Shown here: piece after piece, positions 6,801 through 9,431 of the stretch
Numbering within the stretch: the first letter of the stretch is position 1
Layout of the letters: each line of letters starts with the position of its first letter
Assembly: GCA_015486785.1 (NCBI GenBank)
Contig: WFQZ01000276.1
Location: forward strand, 1 to 9,431
Length of the DNA stretch: 9,431 nt
Origin: Thermoflexales bacterium
GTDB lineage: Bacteria > Chloroflexota > Anaerolineae > B4-G1 > SLSP01
Direction: 5' to 3'
Made by a program: the position numbers and the translations under genes
The notes under the pieces: model-generated
Database searches by the model: none
What the model saw: only the letters and a program-made list of their open reading frames with translations
Told to the model about the DNA's origin: nothing

Positions 6801-8625
6801 AACGGGGACGCTCCGCCGGAGGCAACGCCCGCCAATCGGCCAGCGTGAGCGTCTGGGTGGGCGCGGTCGCCCCCTCCCATAGCGGATACTTCGCGCCCCA
6901 CAGGAAAGGCTCGTTGCGCATCCAGATCGTCTCGCCGTCGTTCGCACTGAGGATGACGTGTTGATCCGCCGTATCCACGAAGGGCATCAACAGCAACACC
7001 CAATCCGTGTGCTGTAGATTGCGCGCCCAGGTTTCCTCTTTGTTTTCCAATGAGAAGGCCGCATCCAGATACACGCCTTGGGCGGGGATGATGTAGTGAC
7101 GGTCGGCCTCAATATCACGATCCCCCACCAGCCGCGCCGCCATCAACGCGGTGAGCCGGAAAGGGCGATGTGAAATCACCACCGGACGCCCATCGGTCGC
7201 CGTGTAAGCCAGCCGGCCGCGCGAAAACGTCCCTTCCCCGGCAGCCAGCACCTGCGGATCGGTTACCGCTTGATAGGTGAGGGTAGTCACTTGGTGCGCC
7301 GCCAGGTCGGGCCACGACCACAGCAACACAGTTTCGCCCGCCGCCGTCGTCATCAGCCGGGTGGGCGTGGGGTGGATCGTCGCCGTCAACACAGTGTATC
7401 CGCCGGCCACCGTCTCCGTGACCCGCACATCCGTCAACGGGGCGTCCCAAAGGTTCTCAACCACCAGGGAAGCACTCAGCGGCACCGACTCATAGAGCGG
7501 GATTTGGTGCGATGGATAGTGCGGGTTAAATGTCTGCACCGCATCGCCGTAAAAGTCCGCCTGCCCGGCGCAGGCCAGCAACAGCGCGTCCATAAACAGC
7601 GGCAGCTCATCACGCCGCGCGGGATCGGTGGGATGGCCCACGATGCCGATCACCTGGCCGCCCGTGCCCACCGGATAGCGGATCAACGCCGGATAGACAT
7701 CCTCCGTATCCAGATTGGCGAACTCCGCCACCACCTCCATCGGCTCTTCGGGAACGATCAACGGATCATCCAGCACGTAAAGCGTGTCGGTGAGCCAGCT
7801 ATAGGCCAACGGCGAATCAGGTTGCCGCAATCGCAGCCGTCCCCGATTGACCAGCGCATCCTCCGGCAACAGCGGCACCGGCGCATCCAGATTCACCGTG
7901 CCTGCGGGGAAGATTCCGGCGGCTTCGAGCAAGTACAAAGCCGATCCTTGCGCCAAGATCGTCCCGCCACGGGAAACGAAGTCCCGCCACGCGGTGAATG
8001 CCCCGCCGGATTGCAGCCGTTGCACCACCGCATCACGGGCCGAGCTGCGGAACGCCGGTAAAATCAACACATCGTATGCCGGCAAACGATCGGCCATCTG
8101 CGCCTCGGTGAGCACGTCGTAAGGCACGGCCCCCATCAGCGCATCGTCGAACACCTGACGGATCTCGGCGATCTCCCAACCGGCCACCACGTACCCCGCA
8201 TCAACCGCCACCGGCACCGTGACCGTTGACCGCCACACGGCGACATGGGCCGGGAACAGCGCGTAAGCCCGCGAAAGCGGCAGCGTTCCACTCAGCGAGT
8301 ACGCCGTATAGAGGGACGCGGTGGACGTCAAAGCCTCGCCCGGCGGCAGATAGAAATCCCCGGCACGGGCCGGGGACGGCAAATGCACCGTGGCACTCAA
8401 CGGCGGCGCGCCGGCAAGCCAATGCAAGCGGCCTCCGTCGTAGAGATGGCGGAGCGAGTCCATATACGCCCCGCGCAAATCCGCCTGCCGCAAGCCCAGC
8501 GGCACGAGCACCCCGCCCGCCCTCAGGTCTGTGGATGTAGCCGCAGAAAACTGCGCGCTCCATGCCCACACACCCAACAACATCACCGCCAGCACCACAC
8601 TTAACAAAATCCGCCGCCGTTTCAT
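3841..8625 (-). CDS. Giant exported multidomain protein with GATase1-like, DUF11-like and CARDB-like domains
   Basis: About 1,594 residues, function unknown. Residue numbers here count from the alternative ATG at 8628. MKRRRILLSVVLAVMLLGVW is a signal peptide or N-terminal anchor. Residues about 145-350 resemble a glutamine-amidotransferase-like fold (AYDVLILPAFRS at 184-195; FVSRGGTILAQGSALYLLEAAG at about 217-238) without a clear nucleophile. DUF11-like Ig segments are at about 378-470 and 1326-1398. A CATCGGSG motif (771-778) precedes a calcium-loop-like DRDGDGVAE (793-801). VYLPLSLRNY (1449-1458), a motif frequent in Chloroflexota exported proteins, leads into a C-terminal CARDB-like domain (about 1461-1595, ending DEHNNRSDPLTFTV). 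No sortase signal or C-terminal membrane anchor is seen. AGGAGG lies seven bases before the ATG at 8623-8625 but only four before the one at 8626-8628, so I prefer 8625. A surface or matrix protein is the likeliest role. Confidence 0.88.
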   Translation of the reverse strand: MKRRRILLSVVLAVMLLGVWAWSAQFSAATSTDLRAGGVLVPLGLRQADLRGAYMDSLRHLYDGGRLHWLAGAPPLSATVHLPSPARAGDFYLPPGEALTSTASLYTAYSLSGTLPLSRAYALFPAHVAVWRSTVTVPVAVDAGYVVAGWEIAEIRQVFDDALMGAVPYDVLTEAQMADRLPAYDVLILPAFRSSARDAVVQRLQSGGAFTAWRDFVSRGGTILAQGSALYLLEAAGIFPAGTVNLDAPVPLLPEDALVNRGRLRLRQPDSPLAYSWLTDTLYVLDDPLIVPEEPMEVVAEFANLDTEDVYPALIRYPVGTGGQVIGIVGHPTDPARRDELPLFMDALLLACAGQADFYGDAVQTFNPHYPSHQIPLYESVPLSASLVVENLWDAPLTDVRVTETVAGGYTVLTATIHPTPTRLMTTAAGETVLLWSWPDLAAHQVTTLTYQAVTDPQVLAAGEGTFSRGRLAYTATDGRPVVISHRPFRLTALMAARLVGDRDIEADRHYIIPAQGVYLDAAFSLENKEETWARNLQHTDWVLLLMPFVDTADQHVILSANDGETIWMRNEPFLWGAKYPLWEGATAPTQTLTLADWRALPPAERPRCVFTSPYGIHIDPPLYAHTPITDYGSFITIPPTYTDAITVTADHKLLLPCMPLRWDLGDFPPYWYEEPAVRFGIHSRELFGREVRFHGTPREGTVVMPYDGGSLYVLAGGNPIPYDAYLEHAAAYAPQPPTPSALTYQDVWSRTHQLELRGSFYDVWDWDSCATCGGSGEQHAGIAITYGMWIDRDGDGVAETFVRDVPTRFPQTSLHILGKTYSVAQAGGGTIPPGENLVALPIFHGRGIRIRPQNEGWVDSYRSLAPGNSTLISVTHTAAYDTLLFHQDIPLGSSAAFAITATMIPYDNVNREGTIKIHNGGRLVYRQIAAGENRYEVYDSHVQAPEGVSTDLEITKQGGPTLVSIYSDTLAFIYTIQDRYDPRDFASMYDPFFKSWGYDDLVWSVYVGGREQKTLFHSVVGAGGRTRIRVSLDNNTGVKLTHIQLIPEPPPGITVTLLYTDPNTAPEPIWPELDFLNQSTVPDAGRSVWYFEVTVGNVPQSWWGTVITIPFRVTADNFPARMAYDEIPAARLALQRSGSPAPRTVSGAAQSVVLTDTLPSNVVLPEGAPGLVTTDTAAIRDLMGALDVDAGNVVSDTAGAFLASLVPTRATAIDYVLGADGVLTFTLPASLQHLPASGSPLYLVAQTKILRAQHGPNLVNRGAGLSYTDPLGLVWREHTPPVTVEAHGAAVWVDYACDGGWQESQLPASSEVAGGDGSCYIPDYGPSEVLIDVTAHNAGDAIARGVTMTLTLPDWVSATTATPPWQEYAGRAVTWSLGDLAPGQWKVFTIVLYVDPADGGGEAGESLPGIWRSDGVFRDEYSHQLVRGQVGDEFALRIYAPHPRYLVYLPLSLRNYDRLPDLQVLALQAAPDNAADVQITIVNTGRSVARAFWVDVSLDPRVPPEVNQSCAELGCEYRLSWFVDELPAGQTITLKQGDAYEDTSASSWPVTYTLGTHTIWGYVDSWGGPNPWGGVREHDEHNNRSDPLTFTVP

Positions 8626-8632
8626 CATTCCA

Positions 8633-8639
8633 CCTCCTT
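8633..8639 (-). promoter_or_regulatory. Shine-Dalgarno of the giant gene, deciding between two adjacent ATGs
   Basis: AAGGAGG on the minus strand is followed after four bases by the first ATG (8626-8628) and after seven by the second (8623-8625). The seven-base spacing is the usual one, so the second ATG is preferred. A strong hairpin ends one base upstream of this site. Confidence 0.75.
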
Positions 8640-8640
8640 C

Positions 8641-8669
8641 CGCCGGGCCATCAGGCTGACGGCCCGGCG
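8641..8669 (-). promoter_or_regulatory. Strong intercistronic hairpin abutting the giant gene's Shine-Dalgarno
   Basis: CGCCGGGCC (8641-8649) and GGCCCGGCG (8661-8669) form a perfect 9-bp GC-rich stem. TCA and TGA inside the loop can add three pairs after one A/C mismatch. It lies in the 55-60 bp between the small gene's stop and the giant gene's start. On the minus strand it is followed by GAAGGAGG, not a T-run, so it is not a normal intrinsic terminator. It could protect the small upstream message from 3' decay or affect access to the ribosome site. This palindrome is unrelated to the GTGCGACGCAC family. Confidence 0.75.
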
Positions 8670-8682
8670 ACTACGTGCTACG

Positions 8683-8865
8683 CTACGCCGTCCGCGTGGA
8701 GCCGTCCCGCATGATGACCGTATCCTCCGGGTGCCGCGCGCCGCCCAGGTCAAACCCCGACTGCTCGGCGATCTCCTCCGCCAGCGCGTCCAGGTCCACC
8801 GTGCGCCCCCGCACCACCTTCGGGCGCAACTTGCTGATCACACTGATGATTCTAACTTCTGCCAT
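8683..8865 (-). CDS. Small protein, 60 aa, N-terminal half like HU-HIG DNA-binding proteins
   Basis: The product begins MAEVRIISVISKLRPKVVRG. Residues about 12-40 (KLRPKVVRGRTV, then DLDALAEEIAEQSG) resemble the first strand and helix of the HU-like 'HU-HIG' proteins, where a GRVTLDELAEEIA-type stretch is common. The second half (FDLGGARHPEDTVIMRDG, about 43-53) does not continue as expected, and 60 residues is about half the usual family length. It may be a shortened, internally deleted or unrelated protein. The start is well supported by AAGGAGG (8873-8879) seven bases upstream of the ATG at 8863-8865, and codon use looks genuine. It lies 55-60 bp upstream of the giant gene and is probably in the same transcript. 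A DNA-binding role is only a suggestion. Confidence 0.7.
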   Translation of the reverse strand: MAEVRIISVISKLRPKVVRGRTVDLDALAEEIAEQSGFDLGGARHPEDTVIMRDGSTRTA

Positions 8866-8894
8866 TGGAAAACCTCCTTAAATCTGAACTGAAA

Positions 8895-8906
8895 TGATGA
8901 TCATCA
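8895..8906. promoter_or_regulatory. Perfect 12-bp palindrome, possible operator upstream of the small gene
   Basis: TGATGATCATCA is its own reverse complement and lies about 30 bp upstream of the small gene's ATG, where a promoter or leader would be. A near copy with one inserted base, TGATAGATCATCA, is at 9066-9078. Regulator-binding sites often look like this, but no regulator gene is in the window and I see no convincing -35/-10 pair beside it. Confidence 0.35.
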
Positions 8907-8952
8907 CGGCCCGCCAGTAGCGAGCCGCAATTTCCCTTTAAGGGTAATGGGC

Positions 8953-8990
8953 TTGGCCTTCAAGGCTACGGGCATTGGCCTTGAAGGCTA
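8953..8990. repeat. Paired GCCTTCAAGGC-type palindromes
   Basis: TTGGCCTTCAAGGCTA (8953-8968) and TTGGCCTTGAAGGCTA (8975-8990) differ only at the central base, 22 bp apart. Each contains an odd palindrome, and the two can also pair with each other. The connecting ACGGGCATT matches the equivalent part of the 41-bp array units, so this is the same element family in a different arrangement. Confidence 0.8.
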
Positions 8991-9010
8991 AACGGTGCCC
9001 GATGCCGCCC

Positions 9011-9043
9011 AGGTGCGACGCACTTCGGAAGTGCGTCGCACCT
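9011..9043. repeat. GTGCGACGCAC-family hairpin, 15-bp perfect stem
   Basis: AGGTGCGACGCACTT (9011-9025) and AAGTGCGTCGCACCT (9029-9043) are exact reverse complements with loop CGG. The arms are identical to those at 3182-3214; only the loop differs. It lies 82 bp beyond the stop codon of the peptidase-like gene. No T-run follows on the minus strand (GGGCGG follows), so termination is unlikely. It marks the boundary between GC-rich sequence on the left and AT-richer sequence on the right. Confidence 0.93.
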
Positions 9044-9125
9044 TCTTGGTATCAGCATGTGCACCTGATAGATCATCATAGTACGTCTTACCCGCATTCT
9101 ATGCACAAGATACAAAGACAAGAGA

Positions 9126-9431
9126 TTACTTGTATGGCAAAGGCCTAATTACCCCGGAAATGTGACGGCGATCAAGCCAACTATAATGATGGCGGATTTT
9201 GCCTGTATCAGCGAATCTATCATTACCGATATATATCAATATATGCCCATACTTCCTTGCCAGCGGGTAACGACGTGCATAAGAAGCATCTACATCTCTC
9301 GGTAGAATATATATTATATCCCCAGGTCTTAAGATTTTACGCCATGATCGCCTATCCCCCCTCTTCCATACACGGTGGCCCCTTTTTCTAAGCCACTTAG
9401 CCATATCTACAGCATTTCCTCTGTTCCATAC
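9126..9431 (-). CDS. NlpC/P60- or CHAP-like cysteine peptidase/amidase, C-terminal part only
   Basis: The frame is open from the contig end (VWNRGNAVDMAKWLRKRGHR) to a TAA at 9126-9128, giving 102 residues; the true start lies outside. Within it LRPGDIIYI is followed about 25 residues later by KYGHILIYIGNDRFADTG. This matches the family pattern of a GDI/V strand followed by a catalytic His in an H-x-x-I-Y-x-G strand. The catalytic Cys of these papain-like folds would lie upstream, off the contig. Such enzymes usually cut peptidoglycan stem peptides or amide bonds, often after export. An internal ATG at 9402-9404 gives a 92-residue reading but has no obvious ribosome site and would lack the active site. 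The coding region is rich in A/T (about 43% GC over 9051-9430 by my hand count, against roughly 60-70% elsewhere), which suggests recent transfer. NlpC/P60 versus CHAP cannot be settled from this part. Confidence 0.6.
   Translation of the reverse strand, partial: VWNRGNAVDMAKWLRKRGHRVWKRGDRRSWRKILRPGDIIYILPRDVDASYARRYPLARKYGHILIYIGNDRFADTGKIRHHYSWLDRRHISGVIRPLPYK

Noticed and set aside
8882..8990. Sigma70 promoter for the small gene
   Set aside because: Candidate -35 boxes (TTGCGG near 8925-8930, TTGAAG near 8980) lack an acceptable -10 at proper spacing.

Overview
The window looks like one assembled contig from a high-GC bacterium, most likely a member of the Chloroflexota (Anaerolineae-like). 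No marker gene is present, so this rests on style. The lipoprotein has a long Pro/Thr linker after its lipobox. The giant secreted protein carries the VYLPLSLRN-type motif common in secreted proteins of that phylum. Its C-terminus is CARDB-like. Bases 3-21 are exactly the Nextera/Tn5 mosaic-end sequence, so the left end is residual library adapter and genomic sequence starts at about base 22.

All six supported genes lie on the minus strand. In transcription order (right to left) they are: (1) the C-terminal part of an NlpC/P60- or CHAP-like protein (9126-9431) in a noticeably AT-richer segment; (2) a 60-residue protein (8683-8865) whose first half resembles HU-like 'HU-HIG' DNA-binding proteins; (3) a giant exported protein of about 1,594 residues (3841-8625), with a GATase1-like domain near the N-terminus, DUF11-like Ig domains and a C-terminal CARDB-like domain; (4) a 178-residue exported Trp-rich protein (3241-3777); (5) an SBP_bac_5-type ABC-transporter lipoprotein (963-2873) with a good sigma70-like promoter; (6) a GT4-type glycosyltransferase (22-941), cut off by the contig end and 21 bp downstream of gene 5 in the same reading frame.

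The most distinctive non-coding feature is a family of palindromic repeats built on GTGCGACGCAC, often joined to a second mini-palindrome, GCCTTCAAGGC. A tandem array of five 41-bp units plus an altered sixth fills the space between genes 4 and 5 and ends about 25 bp upstream of the gene 5 promoter. Single hairpins of the same family lie between genes 3 and 4 and between genes 1 and 2. They are REP/MITE-like; the copy behind gene 3 could also act as a terminator.

Most of the gene set points to the cell surface: export, solute capture, glycosylation and possibly peptidoglycan or peptide cleavage. Genes 2 and 3 probably form one transcription unit and genes 5 and 6 another. I found no tRNA, rRNA, CRISPR array, transposase or known defence system. 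The repeat family and the giant protein with its small upstream partner are the best candidates for something undescribed.
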